The notes beneath the pieces were generated by a model. That model searched no databases, was not told the DNA's origin, and was given only the letters and a program-made list of their open reading frames with translations. From an uncultured Lachnospiraceae bacterium (GTDB taxonomy: Bacteria > Bacillota > Clostridia > Lachnospirales > Lachnospiraceae): a stretch of DNA of 64,000 nucleotides. Made by a program: the position numbers and the translations under genes. Below, in pieces: positions 1 through 9,500 of the stretch (position 1 is its first letter; every line of letters starts with the position of its first letter). The stretch is from positions 23,353-87,352 of the forward strand of contig CANQRW010000006.1 of NCBI GenBank assembly GCA_947626365.1. The letters are read 5' to 3'.

Positions 1-1852
1 TCTTCTTTCCTCCGAAAGCCAGCGCGCCAAACACCGCCATCAACGCAAGCAGCGCGGCAGCCGTCACCATGATGGGAACAATCGGAGTCTCATCTCCGGT
101 CACAGGCGCCAGGAATGCCAGCGGCACATCCTCATCCGGAATCATCGTCCCCAGCGGCACTTCCGGCTCATCAAAGGACGCCAGCGGCGGCGGGTTGTCG
201 GAAATTATCGTTGAGGTTCCGCTGCCTGGACCTCCGCCCGGATTGCCCCCGGGACCTCCGCTGGGTACCTGCTGGATCAAAAACTCCCAGTCCACCTTGG
301 TCAGAAGGTCTGCGTAGCGGTAATCCGGAGCTATCACCTCTCCGGTCTCCTCGCTTCTCTTCACCTGCTCATCCGTCAGACCGATATTCGGGTCGAGGGT
401 CAGTCTCACAAAAATCGTTCCCTCGTCTCCGCGGTAGTAACGTCCCAATGGGATCAGATACCTGAGGGTATCATAATCCGGTCTGTCCTGCGCGGCTCCT
501 GTGTAGTTCTGGGCTATACCGGTAGAGGTTCCCTTATAGAGAAGCGTTCCCTTCATCTCGATTGGCTGGTCCGTCTCCGCGGCCGCTGCCGGCTGGGCGG
601 CAAGCCGTTCGGCCGTATCGTCGTCCAGATAGTAAACTTCCATATAAATCTTCTCAAGAAGTTCTCTCTTAAGCTCTTCTATGTCCGGATCGCTGTCCAG
701 CGCTCCCTCCGCCTTCGGCGTAATCCTCATATAGACCGTGTAACTGCGGGACGCCTCGTTGGAGATCTTCAAAGTGTCCGTGTAGGTCTCACCGGGCACC
801 ATATTGGTGAAGCTCATAAACCAGTTGCCCGGATCCAGCTTATCTTCACCGTCAACCTCGCGGGTCGGCACGTAGGCCAGTTCTCTGCCCTGCTGCACAA
901 TCCACAGCTTCTTCTGACCCGGTATGTCGGAACCATCATAGCCCAGGCCATCTTTAATGTATCCGGCGATACATTCTGTAATCTCGTCCCACTCCTTATC
1001 GTAGGTATATTGCATACCTCCGGCTGTCGCCTGAGTGGTTTTCATAGTTACGTCGATATCGTAGTTACAGCCGTCATAACCGCCGAGGCCTTCTCCATAT
1101 TTTGAGGTAACCGAATTCATCGTCACCTGACGATAACCGCCATCCTTTTCCGCTACATAGTATGTCTCGCTTCCGGTTATGGTAGCCTCCAGGAGCGGGT
1201 TCATGGTCACGCTCTCCAGAAGCTTAGGAGACTGGCTCCCTGCCTCGATTCTTCCCACAAAATAGAAGGTGAACCAGCCTGCCTCATCCGGCGTCTCTGA
1301 TTTCAAAAGCCAGTGGCCCTCCGCCTCATCCGGCTTAGCCACAGTCCTCAGCGGTTCGCCATCAGAATAATGAAGCCGCAAACCTTTGCTTTTAGCGGTA
1401 CCGGATTCCAAAACATAGACTTCCTCCCCCGCACTGCCGTTAAAATTCCAGACAGCAGCATATTGTTCCTCGTTATCATCATCCTTGAAGGTGTTATTCA
1501 GGGTGCCTGCCGGCACCGTCACATTCTTCTCCACCACTTCGCCGCCTTCCTCAGGCTGCTCATAGGTAGTGATAACCCTGTCCTCTGTGCGGTACCATTT
1601 CTGCCTCATTTTCACCTGAGCTACGATCGGAATGGTGCTGTCGTTAGTCACCATGATCTCCTTCTGTTCCGTAATCCCAGGCTCCCAGTTCTCCGGCTCT
1701 TTGAAATGCTCCGTCAGAAATGTGCTGTATTTCGCGGTCTCATACTCGTTCTTGGCCACAAGCGTCTGCGACCATGCCGCCCAGGTACCTCCGATCATTG
1801 AGAGGGCCAGCAGTGCCGCTGCTCCCGCGATTATAATTTTCTTTTTCCTCAT
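1..1852 (-). CDS. SipW-dependent TasA/camelysin-like surface protein with C-terminal sorting signal (3' end cut by window edge)
   Basis: 617 codons are visible and no stop is reached, so the gene continues past the left edge. The N-terminus is a SipW-class signal peptide: Lys-rich start, hydrophobic core, then GGTWAAWSQTL at residues 21-31, close to the GTFAYF-type motif of TasA/CalY precursors. After it come a segment with NDSTIPIVAQVK and W, and a GWFTFYF motif, both shared with the four small paralogues in this operon. Around residues 526-549 there is a Gly/Pro-rich linker. Near residues 580-587 APVTGDE is followed by a hydrophobic helix and GGKK at the edge, which is the layout of a PxTGD sortase signal. 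It is last of the visible genes in the operon, 65 nt after sipW. Inference: the wall-anchored base or anchor subunit of a fibre. The sortase would have to be encoded elsewhere. Confidence 0.8.
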   Translation of the reverse strand, partial: MRKKKIIIAGAAALLALSMIGGTWAAWSQTLVAKNEYETAKYSTFLTEHFKEPENWEPGITEQKEIMVTNDSTIPIVAQVKMRQKWYRTEDRVITTYEQPEEGGEVVEKNVTVPAGTLNNTFKDDDNEEQYAAVWNFNGSAGEEVYVLESGTAKSKGLRLHYSDGEPLRTVAKPDEAEGHWLLKSETPDEAGWFTFYFVGRIEAGSQSPKLLESVTMNPLLEATITGSETYYVAEKDGGYRQVTMNSVTSKYGEGLGGYDGCNYDIDVTMKTTQATAGGMQYTYDKEWDEITECIAGYIKDGLGYDGSDIPGQKKLWIVQQGRELAYVPTREVDGEDKLDPGNWFMSFTNMVPGETYTDTLKISNEASRSYTVYMRITPKAEGALDSDPDIEELKRELLEKIYMEVYYLDDDTAERLAAQPAAAAETDQPIEMKGTLLYKGTSTGIAQNYTGAAQDRPDYDTLRYLIPLGRYYRGDEGTIFVRLTLDPNIGLTDEQVKRSEETGEVIAPDYRYADLLTKVDWEFLIQQVPSGGPGGNPGGGPGSGTSTIISDNPPPLASFDEPEVPLGTMIPDEDVPLAFLAPVTGDETPIVPIMVTAAALLALMAVFGALAFGGKK

Positions 1853-1917
1853 ATCATTGCTCTCCCTGTGTCAATATGGTCTACAGGCTTCCTGAGGCCC
1901 CGGGTTCCCTCAAAACC

Positions 1918-2448
1918 TTAAGCCTCTCCTTCCTTTCCGCTGCCGCCGTCCTTCCCGCCGGAATCTCCGCCCTTTTTTCTGTCAGGAAGCTGATCCGCCA
2001 GAAATCCCAGCGCCAAAATAACCACCATCACGCCGATCACGGCCGGGCGCCTTCCATAATTCACCAACACTCCCATATAGGGAAGGCTGATTTTCGCGGC
2101 GCGGCCCACCACACGGTCATAAGACACCGGATTGGGATCCTCCGTATTGTTGGCGTCGCCCTGGGTTATGAACTCCCGGCTGATCTCCATCTTCTGGGTC
2201 ACACGGTGGGTCACCAGGGAATCTTCTCCGGCCTGATAAGTGATGGGATCGCCCACATCGATATCCTCAAAAGGCGTTTGTTTGTAATAAATGATGCTGC
2301 CCACGTGGTAGGTGGGCTCCATGCTCCCGCTCAGCACCACCACCGGCCGATAGCCCAGCACCATAGGCGCGGCTATCAGCAGGTAGAAAGCGATGCAGAG
2401 ATACACCGGCCAGCACAGAATGTTGAGCAGCAGTTTCAGGTATCTCAT
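1918..2448 (-). CDS. sipW: SipW-type signal peptidase I (S26B family)
   Basis: A 176-residue membrane protein with an N-terminal transmembrane segment (about 5-32) and a second one (about 136-158). The catalytic serine lies in SGSMEP (Ser42). The usual bacterial lysine is replaced by histidine in VTHR (His81), and GDAN (Asp98) supplies the acidic residue, the pattern of the ER/SipW branch of signal peptidases. The C-terminal tail is Gly/Lys/Ser-rich. It sits among five genes with SipW-class signal peptides and is the obvious processing enzyme for them. In Bacillus, SipW matures TasA and TapA and is required for biofilm fibres. Assignment to family is firm; the exact substrates are inferred from gene order. 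Confidence 0.93.
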   Translation of the reverse strand: MRYLKLLLNILCWPVYLCIAFYLLIAAPMVLGYRPVVVLSGSMEPTYHVGSIIYYKQTPFEDIDVGDPITYQAGEDSLVTHRVTQKMEISREFITQGDANNTEDPNPVSYDRVVGRAAKISLPYMGVLVNYGRRPAVIGVMVVILALGFLADQLPDRKKGGDSGGKDGGSGKEGEA

Positions 2449-2518
2449 CGAAAATACGTCTCCAGTCCAATCATATATTTAGCTGAATATGACCTGTATC
2501 GCAGGATTATCCCGTCTC

Positions 2519-3652
2519 TTATTCCTTATTTTTAAGATTGTCTGTGTTTTCGTCCTCAACAGCTACATTACTAAGGATATCGCCGGCTACACCAATCTTA
2601 TTAGCAACCGCATCTCCCCATATCGCCCTGACTGCCGCCTCATTTGCCTGCACCAGATCAGAAGTAACAGTCAGAGTATAGATAGAATCTGCATATCCAG
2701 TCTTATCCTCAACAATCTTAGACTCAGACACACGGTACATCTTCTGATCATCCGGAACATTTGTATGATTACCATCGGAGTCAGTTTCGGCTACCCAATC
2801 AAGAAGTCCCTTTTCATCGGTCCATTCGTCCGTCTTCTTCTTCCAGCCATTCTGAAGTTCTCCTTGTTCATTACGTTCAAAAGCAGGCTGACTTTTCTCC
2901 TTTGTCACCACATAATATTCCGTATCTTTATACTGTCCGAGATCGATATTATTTGCCAACACTAATTCTTTCAGCAAAGGCTCGGTTTCGTGCTTATCCT
3001 TATCCTTATCCGGATCCTCATCCTTAGCCGGATCCAGGACACCATTCCAATACCAATATCCATCACCGCCATAGCTCCATCCAGCATCCCCAGGGGTTTC
3101 CACAGTGTTCAATACCTTATAAACCACACTGTCATCACCAGCGGTCAAACCATTTTCGTCTCCCGGAATCACTTCACCTTTTTCATCTTTTTCATTTGAA
3201 TCTTCGAGCTGATACGCTGTAAAACTTCCGCCTTTTCCATCCGCATCAGGTTCTTCATATTTGCTGAGAATGATATCGTCCTCATCTTTAGTAGTATCAG
3301 TAAACTTAGCATAGTCTATATATTTACTATCTCCATCTTGTTTAGTAGTATCAATCTCTACAAATGGTGTACCAGTTGCATCTGACTTCTTAACCCACTG
3401 CTCCTTCATCCTTACCCTTACCAGCACCGGATAATCACCGGTATTCTGAACCGACACAATTTTATCCCATTTCTGACCGGGCTTCATCTCGTCTGCCGGA
3501 GGAGTGAAATCCTCAACCAGAACATTCTGATAATGTCCCGTATCCAACGGGTTGTCAATACTCAGGCTCTGATTAAAATACGCGAATGTGCCTCCTACCA
3601 GTGCTACTGCCGCAACGCCTGCCACTGCTAAAACTTTTTTGTTGATCTTCAT
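2519..3652 (-). CDS. TasA/camelysin-like SipW-dependent secreted protein (377 aa)
   Basis: The signal peptide has GGTFAYFNQSLSIDNPL at residues 20-36, the classical SipW-cognate motif. The mature part shares a three-part pattern with its neighbours: an early NTGDYPVLVRVRMKEQW segment, a central GDGYWYWNGVL segment, and a C-terminal YADSIYTLTVTSDLVQA...W segment. A run of Asp/Lys/Glu (DPAKDEDPDKDKDKHE, near residues 205-222) interrupts the centre. AAAGGAG precedes the ATG by a good distance. It is third of the four small paralogues before sipW in gene order reading from the left, and was probably formed by tandem duplication. Inference: a fibre subunit. No enzymatic motif was found. Confidence 0.85.
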   Translation of the reverse strand: MKINKKVLAVAGVAAVALVGGTFAYFNQSLSIDNPLDTGHYQNVLVEDFTPPADEMKPGQKWDKIVSVQNTGDYPVLVRVRMKEQWVKKSDATGTPFVEIDTTKQDGDSKYIDYAKFTDTTKDEDDIILSKYEEPDADGKGGSFTAYQLEDSNEKDEKGEVIPGDENGLTAGDDSVVYKVLNTVETPGDAGWSYGGDGYWYWNGVLDPAKDEDPDKDKDKHETEPLLKELVLANNIDLGQYKDTEYYVVTKEKSQPAFERNEQGELQNGWKKKTDEWTDEKGLLDWVAETDSDGNHTNVPDDQKMYRVSESKIVEDKTGYADSIYTLTVTSDLVQANEAAVRAIWGDAVANKIGVAGDILSNVAVEDENTDNLKNKE

Positions 3653-3694
3653 AATTTTCCTCTCCTTTCAGCTCTCTTTAGAAATTTTTTCTGT

Positions 3695-3700
3695 ATTATA
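3695..3700 (-). promoter_or_regulatory. possible internal -10 box
   Basis: In the 105-nt gap before the 377-residue paralogue the minus strand reads AGATATAATACAG, a perfect TATAAT. No convincing -35 lies 16-18 nt upstream, so this could be an internal promoter for the distal part of the operon (377-aa subunit, sipW and the anchored protein) or chance. Confidence 0.25.
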
Positions 3701-3757
3701 TCTGTGCTTTTAACTTCATCATCCAAGACAGGTGGATGGTATATAAAACCTGATTTT

Positions 3758-4801
3758 TTACGGGGCTGCGCTCTCCTCCGCTGTCGTCTCTGCCGGCTCA
3801 TCGCCGCTCATGGTCTCGCCCTCGCTCTTCAGATCCCAGTTAACACCAAGCTCTTTCATATGATCAAGATCGATTCCCCAGGACTCGGCTACCGCTTTGT
3901 CTGTGGCCTGCACTGTCTGAGCCGTAATAGTCAGCGTGTACTCCGCGTCACTGTAACCAGCCTTATTCGGATCGGACAGAACCGTTTCCGTCTTCATATA
4001 GGTGATCGGAGCCGCTCCTTCCTCTTCCAGTTTCTTGGACATCTCCCGGGTTGTCAGATATTCACCCGCGCGAGTCGCGTCATTTGAAGTAGCAAACTCA
4101 ATCCACGCATCTGTGTTGTCGGCACCCGGTTCCTCTTCCTGCGTGCTGTACCATCTCTTCTCAACGAAATCACCCATATCCACATCTGCAGCCAATGTTA
4201 CACTGTCAAGGATCTTGGTCGTCTTATCCTGTTTCCCGTCTTCTGTCTTGCCTGCAAGGACTCTGGTGAAATAGTACCAGCCATCGTTGGAATTATATAC
4301 CCAGACACCTTCGTCCTCTTGCTCTTCCTCAGCATTTTTTCCTATATGAAGTTCCTTAATGACCACGGAATCATCTTGAAGTCCTGCACGTCCGTCGTTA
4401 GGATCTGCCTGCCGCACACTCTCGAATTTGTTGCGGGCCGTGTTCCCTACAAAGGACAGCGACATCGTCCAGGGAACATCCTGGGTCGTATCCAAATCAT
4501 AAATCACCGTTTGCTTCGGATCCACCTCCGCCTTCCTGGTCCAGGTCTCCCGGAACTTCACACGAACCACTACCGGCAGGCTTCCGGTGTTCTCTACATG
4601 GACATCTTTGTTCACCTTCACGCCGGGTTCCCAGTTCTCGCCTTCCTTGGGTTTGAACTCCTCCACCAGCTCCGTATCGTAGGTGCCTGTGTGGAACTTA
4701 TTGGTCGCGCTATCCGTCTGGGTGAAATATGCGAATGTCCCGCCAACTACAGCGACACCCAAGATTCCGGCCAATGCGATCACTTTAACTTTGCTCTTCA
4801 T
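3758..4801 (-). CDS. TasA/camelysin-like SipW-dependent secreted protein (347 aa)
   Basis: SipW-class signal peptide with GGTFAYFTQTDSATNKF at residues 20-36. It carries the same three landmarks as the other paralogues: NTGSLPVVVRVKFRETW, NDGWYYFTRVLAGKTE and YSDAEYTLTITAQTVQA, the last followed by SWG. The C-terminal end is a short Glu/Ala/Thr-rich tail without a sorting signal. RBS GAAGGAGG lies just upstream. It is separated by 34 nt from the 287-residue paralogue and by 105 nt from the 377-residue one. Inference: a secreted fibre subunit matured by the nearby SipW. What it binds is unknown. Confidence 0.85.
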   Translation of the reverse strand: MKSKVKVIALAGILGVAVVGGTFAYFTQTDSATNKFHTGTYDTELVEEFKPKEGENWEPGVKVNKDVHVENTGSLPVVVRVKFRETWTRKAEVDPKQTVIYDLDTTQDVPWTMSLSFVGNTARNKFESVRQADPNDGRAGLQDDSVVIKELHIGKNAEEEQEDEGVWVYNSNDGWYYFTRVLAGKTEDGKQDKTTKILDSVTLAADVDMGDFVEKRWYSTQEEEPGADNTDAWIEFATSNDATRAGEYLTTREMSKKLEEEGAAPITYMKTETVLSDPNKAGYSDAEYTLTITAQTVQATDKAVAESWGIDLDHMKELGVNWDLKSEGETMSGDEPAETTAEESAAP

Positions 4802-4835
4802 CTTGTTATCCTCCTTCTTTCACTCATCCGTTCAG

Positions 4836-5696
4836 TTAATTTCCGGCAGAACCGGTGTCGTCGGTTCCGCCTTCATACGACCATACCAGTGCATCGTCCT
4901 CGACTGTTACTTTCATACCCCACTCCGCCAAGACGCCGCTCTGGGTACTGTCAGGTCCATCCCCCTCCACGGGAACCGCCTGGGCGTCAAATTGCAGAAG
5001 ATAAATCTTATCACTGTAATTTGCAGAGTGGCGGTCATTGGATACCGGTTCCAATTTAATGTAGTTAAGAATTGGCTTCGTTCTGGAACCGCCGTAAGTC
5101 GAATCTCCTTCTTCTACGTTTTCCGGTTTTGCCTTCAGTACCTTCTTGTAGTACCGGTAATATCCACCATTCTGCACAATTACCGGGGACCATTCTACTT
5201 CAGATGAATCCACATCAGTCCAATTCGTAATCTGTTCTGAAAATGGGGCAGTCCCTGGTTCTGCTGTAACCTGCGCAGGCACTTTCTCAGACTCTCCACT
5301 TCCTCGATTAATTACCATCGTCTTCTCTGTCCAGGCTTTTGTCCAGCCTTTGATTACCCTCTTCGCCAAAAGCTTATCATTAGTCATTATCGAACCACTT
5401 GAATCCTTCCAGGCCTCCTCCGGCGGAACCTTCACACGGAGGAACACATCCATATCTCCCGTGTTCTCAAAGGCTACCACTTTCGGCACCGTTTCTCCCG
5501 GAAGTACGTTGTTGTCGGGCGTGAAATCCTCCACCATCGCCACGCTTGTATTGGAGGTCTTCAGGGGATTTGCCAGGCTCAGCGTATCGTTGTAGTAAGC
5601 CCAGGTTCCTCCGAACCCTGCCAGCGCCGCGGCGGCGGAAAGCAGGCAGGCTGCGGCGATCTTCTTATAAGATTTCTTTTCGGATATCTCCTTCAT
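4836..5696 (-). CDS. TasA/camelysin-like SipW-dependent secreted protein (286 aa)
   Basis: The start is taken at the second of two adjacent start codons (GTG ATG), which sits 8 nt after AGGAGG. The signal peptide ends in GGTWAYYNDTLSLANPL (about residues 29-45), again the SipW motif with an aromatic pair. The family landmarks follow: NTGDMDVFLRVKVPPEEAW, GGYYRYYKKVLKAKPE and YSDKIYLLQFDAQAV...EWG. It has no membrane anchor and no sorting signal. It is 18 nt downstream of the 259-residue member and clearly in the same transcript. Inference: a fibre or fibre-accessory subunit. Confidence 0.84.
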   Translation of the reverse strand: MKEISEKKSYKKIAAACLLSAAAALAGFGGTWAYYNDTLSLANPLKTSNTSVAMVEDFTPDNNVLPGETVPKVVAFENTGDMDVFLRVKVPPEEAWKDSSGSIMTNDKLLAKRVIKGWTKAWTEKTMVINRGSGESEKVPAQVTAEPGTAPFSEQITNWTDVDSSEVEWSPVIVQNGGYYRYYKKVLKAKPENVEEGDSTYGGSRTKPILNYIKLEPVSNDRHSANYSDKIYLLQFDAQAVPVEGDGPDSTQSGVLAEWGMKVTVEDDALVWSYEGGTDDTGSAGN

Positions 5697-5714
5697 CACA
5701 ACTGCCTCCTTTCT

Positions 5715-6494
5715 TTATGGCTGTGTAACCGCATCGGTTACATCCGCATTCGGGTCTAATGGGACCACTTGTGTCTTACCGGGCTCCGTCCAAGGCTCTG
5801 CATCCGGCCAATCCAAGATTTCATCCTTATTCAGCCTATCCTTACCGTTTGGCAATTTTTCCTTTGCTTTCAGATTCTCCCTGATTACATCGCCCTTGCC
5901 AAACAGTTCCTGCACCGCATCCTTACTGACCTGCCATTCATCGCTGGCCTGGACAATCTCCATGGTGAAATGGATATCATATTTGGCGGATAGATATTTA
6001 CTTCCTTCCGGATCCGCTTCCATAGTCGCTTTCGTCCATCCCGAACCTTCGCTCCCCAGGAAATCCGCTTTGTACAGCAGAACAGGTGTTGACTCCTTCG
6101 CCTTCAGCACATGCGTATAATAAATCCATCCATCGTCTCCCATTTCCCAGTCTTTATAAGCTTCACTGTTCCATACCGGAGTCGCTACCCGGTAGGTCTT
6201 TCCGTCCGCTGCAGTAAACTGCAGCGGAAGAAGTTCTCCATCCTTAGTTGTCCACGACTCGCCGTACGAAACCCTCAAGAACACATCCGCATCTTCTGAT
6301 GTGTTTTTAAAACTGGTCCGTTTTATATTGGCATTGATAGGCTCATCGAAGGTGCCCTCCACCGGAGGCGTCTTTATGGGATTCTCCAGTGACATATTGT
6401 GCAGCACCGTCGCTCCTGTCAGTCCTGCCGCCGCCGATACCACTATCAGCAGCAGCCCGGGCAACAGTTTCTTCCAAATCTTTTTGTTTGCCAC
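5715..6494 (-). CDS. divergent TasA-like secreted protein with degenerate SipW motif (259 aa)
   Basis: The GTG at 6494 is preferred because AAAGGAG lies 9 nt before it. An ATG at 6503 and longer in-frame starts exist, but the longer ones would overlap the upstream gene. The N-terminus KKIWKKLLPGLLLIVVSAA is a signal sequence or anchor, yet the following GATVLHNMSLENPIKTPP lacks the GTFAYF-type pair while keeping the downstream LENPIKT part of the motif. The shared landmarks are present: SEDADVFLRVSYGESW, GDDGWIYYTHVLKAKE and LSAKYDIHFTMEIVQA followed by LFG. It begins 16 nt after the giant adhesin stop. Inference: a specialised member, perhaps a fibre initiator or an adhesin partner, possibly not cut by SipW. 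Confidence 0.78.
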   Translation of the reverse strand: MANKKIWKKLLPGLLLIVVSAAAGLTGATVLHNMSLENPIKTPPVEGTFDEPINANIKRTSFKNTSEDADVFLRVSYGESWTTKDGELLPLQFTAADGKTYRVATPVWNSEAYKDWEMGDDGWIYYTHVLKAKESTPVLLYKADFLGSEGSGWTKATMEADPEGSKYLSAKYDIHFTMEIVQASDEWQVSKDAVQELFGKGDVIRENLKAKEKLPNGKDRLNKDEILDWPDAEPWTEPGKTQVVPLDPNADVTDAVTQP

Positions 6495-6510
6495 AAAGAT
6501 CATCTCCTTT

Positions 6511-9500
6511 CTACATGAATACGAACGGCTCGTCATCAACGTCCTTCTCCTTCACCTTTTCGGGAAGGACTGCGTTCATAGCGGTTTGAATCGGTTCCGT
6601 AGTCGGATATCCGCCGGCATCTTCGGCATCTTCATTAGGCGTCTCTGGTTTAAAGGGTGTCTCCACAAAATGTCCATACTCTCCACTGCCTTCTGTCGTA
6701 TTCGTGACCTCTGCCGTGTGATGGAAGTAATCCTCATGGTGCGGTACGTTGACCACCTTCACTTCCTTAAAGTCGCCGGGCTTGATGGTAACCGTATAAT
6801 TATCTGCTGGTTCAGGTATCAACGATTTCTCGCTATCGGAGATTGTTTCTTTCGTTTCCGGATTAACATCATATAAATATTCTCCGGTCATTTCATACTC
6901 CATCGGCACAATCTCTTTGATCCGAAATGTTCTCTGGCCCGCCGTGAAACCATCGTGCCCCGAGAAATCTTTGATTTCGAACACTCCGCTCGTATTTCCC
7001 GTATTTCCGCCCAACAAAGCTACTGTGGCAATCTCGTCACCTGTCTCATTGCAGATCAGCTTAATCAGGAACTTTCTGTCTGTGGGCTCATTTTCAAGAT
7101 TATCCTGATTCCGTACTTCCTTCTTTAACCTCAGTTTGGCATTCTTCAGCAAGCCCAGATCCAAATTTGTATAAGCCTTCAAAGGCACACCCATTGCAGC
7201 GGCAGATTTATATTCTACCGCTGGTGAACCCTCACCGCCCGCGGCAATCATGTACGCATATCCATCGTCAGCACCGGACAATTCAAATTTTACACCATCG
7301 CTTGTTAAATCACCGTCTCCTCCGCCGGCACGATAAACTGTCTCTCCGATAAATTCATCCAACGGTTTAGCTCCTGACGGATTTCTAAATGCAACTACAT
7401 AATTTCCTTCAGCTATTTTACTGAAAGAATATCTTCCGTTGTCATCAGTTTTAACCGTTGGCAACTCTTCGCCAGTCACATCTTCTTTATACTCGTCATA
7501 TGTACCATCCGGCTGCTGCTGAAGCAATACAACCTCTACTCCTTCTACCGGTTCTTCTCCACCATCTCTCGTACCATCCCAGTTCAGATCATGCCATACG
7601 ACGCCGGATAATTCGCGGGCAACAACTCTGGTCTGAACCGTATTTGTAAGAAGCGCCGAATCCTGTGTACTGGTCTTATACCAGGAATGAGCATCGTTGC
7701 TATACAAATCCGCGGGAGCATTTTCATGTGGAGCAATCGTTATTTTAAGTACTAATTCCTGATGTGCCGGCAAATACGTCACATACAAGCCAATTGCTGC
7801 TGTCTCCACTTTAAAATTATCTAGTGCCTGGCCCTTTCCTCCGTCAGTTGTAAAACATTCTTTTGTAAAGACAGTATTAAAATTATCCCAATTCTCCATT
7901 GTTTCGGCTACGTTCTTAGATGTATTTGTCTCACCAACTGAAGAATTATAGAAAGGCTTCGCATCCGTATAATAAACCGTTGCTTCTGACTTCAAACCTT
8001 CTTGCTGACCCAAATCAACCGATATCGCTGTCACGTCATAAGTACCGTTAAATTTGCTGTCCCTTTCATCATCGTTATATGGTAAAATGTCATACAAATA
8101 AATATCTTTCACTGGAACATCTGTTTTGCTGTTATTGGCGTATACAATCGTATAAGTAATCGGGTCATCCAAATCTGTAACCTCTACATCAACCTCCTTA
8201 TAAATTCCTGTACCTATCATCTTTGACACGGTTATATGACAAATGCTGGTGTTCTTTCCAAGATGATCTCTGTCATAACCCATCTTACTTGTGCTTCCGG
8301 TAATACAGGCAATTGCGTTAAGTATGGCGGCGTCTTCTGTCTTAAATGAAATCATGGCCTTAAATGTAATATCTTTCAATGTTTTATCTAATACTACACC
8401 ATCCAAATGGAATCTCAGCCGGCCATCCTCTGTTATTTCATACCACATCTTGTAGGTTCCCGCCTCATATTCAATCTTTGCCGGATCACTGTTGCCCATT
8501 GGTATTACCTTACCATCACACAGGTATGGCGACGTGAATTTTAGTTCTGGATCCAATTCAACATCTATGACTAAATCTGTCGTCAGCTCACCTTGCGGTG
8601 TATGGCCTCCTTCTAATGGAGATTTCGTCTGTGCCGTAATGGAACTCAGCGTGTATTCGACGGTCTGTTCCCCCTTATCAAGATCATATGTTGTCTTATC
8701 TGCTCCAATCTTTACCGTAGTGGTATAATCCAATACCATCAGGCTCATTCCATAGAGAACAAAACCCAAACCCTCTTTAACAAGTTTTCCATCCTCATAT
8801 ACAGGCTTTCTAAATTGCCATTTGTCAACATCTGCTGCCGCAAGATAACTTAAATACCAGTACCCATCTTCGGGATTTCCTATAATATAACCGTCAGGAT
8901 TGCTCCCCTCATTGCTGCGACGTCCTTGACAATCCTTCCAGGTCCAGGTGTCCATCGCGTCATATTCTGGATTCTTACCCCAACATCTCACACTATTGAC
9001 GGTACAATACGTATATCCCTTCTCAATTTCCGCTGAATCTTTAATCTTAACTTCAGCTGGAAAACCAAATGTAAAACTCTTTCCTGTTGTTATTTTCTGG
9101 TGTCTCACCTCCAAAAGAACCGCAACACATGTAAAATGATCTTCCTCCAGCGCCGTCAGACTTTCATAGTATATCAAATCTTTCTCTTCGGCTGAATTCA
9201 TACGTTGCATAAGATCAGGATCTTCGTTAATATCCCATCCGTTCGGGTATTCCGGGTCTGCCGCAAACAGAATGGTTGTTGTGGCGTCATTTAATGTGGT
9301 ATACTTTACAGCCCCTTCCTCAAATTTACCTTGATCATTTACTTTTGGGCGAAACGCATGGCTGTCAAATTTCTGCAATATATTAATGCTTTCCAAGTAA
9401 TTATCTGATGGATACAGATATACGCCTCCCCAGATTCGAACATCGTCTCCGGCAAAAGTAACCGCATCATTGTTGGGCCCGCCCCAGAACTGTGACCCGA

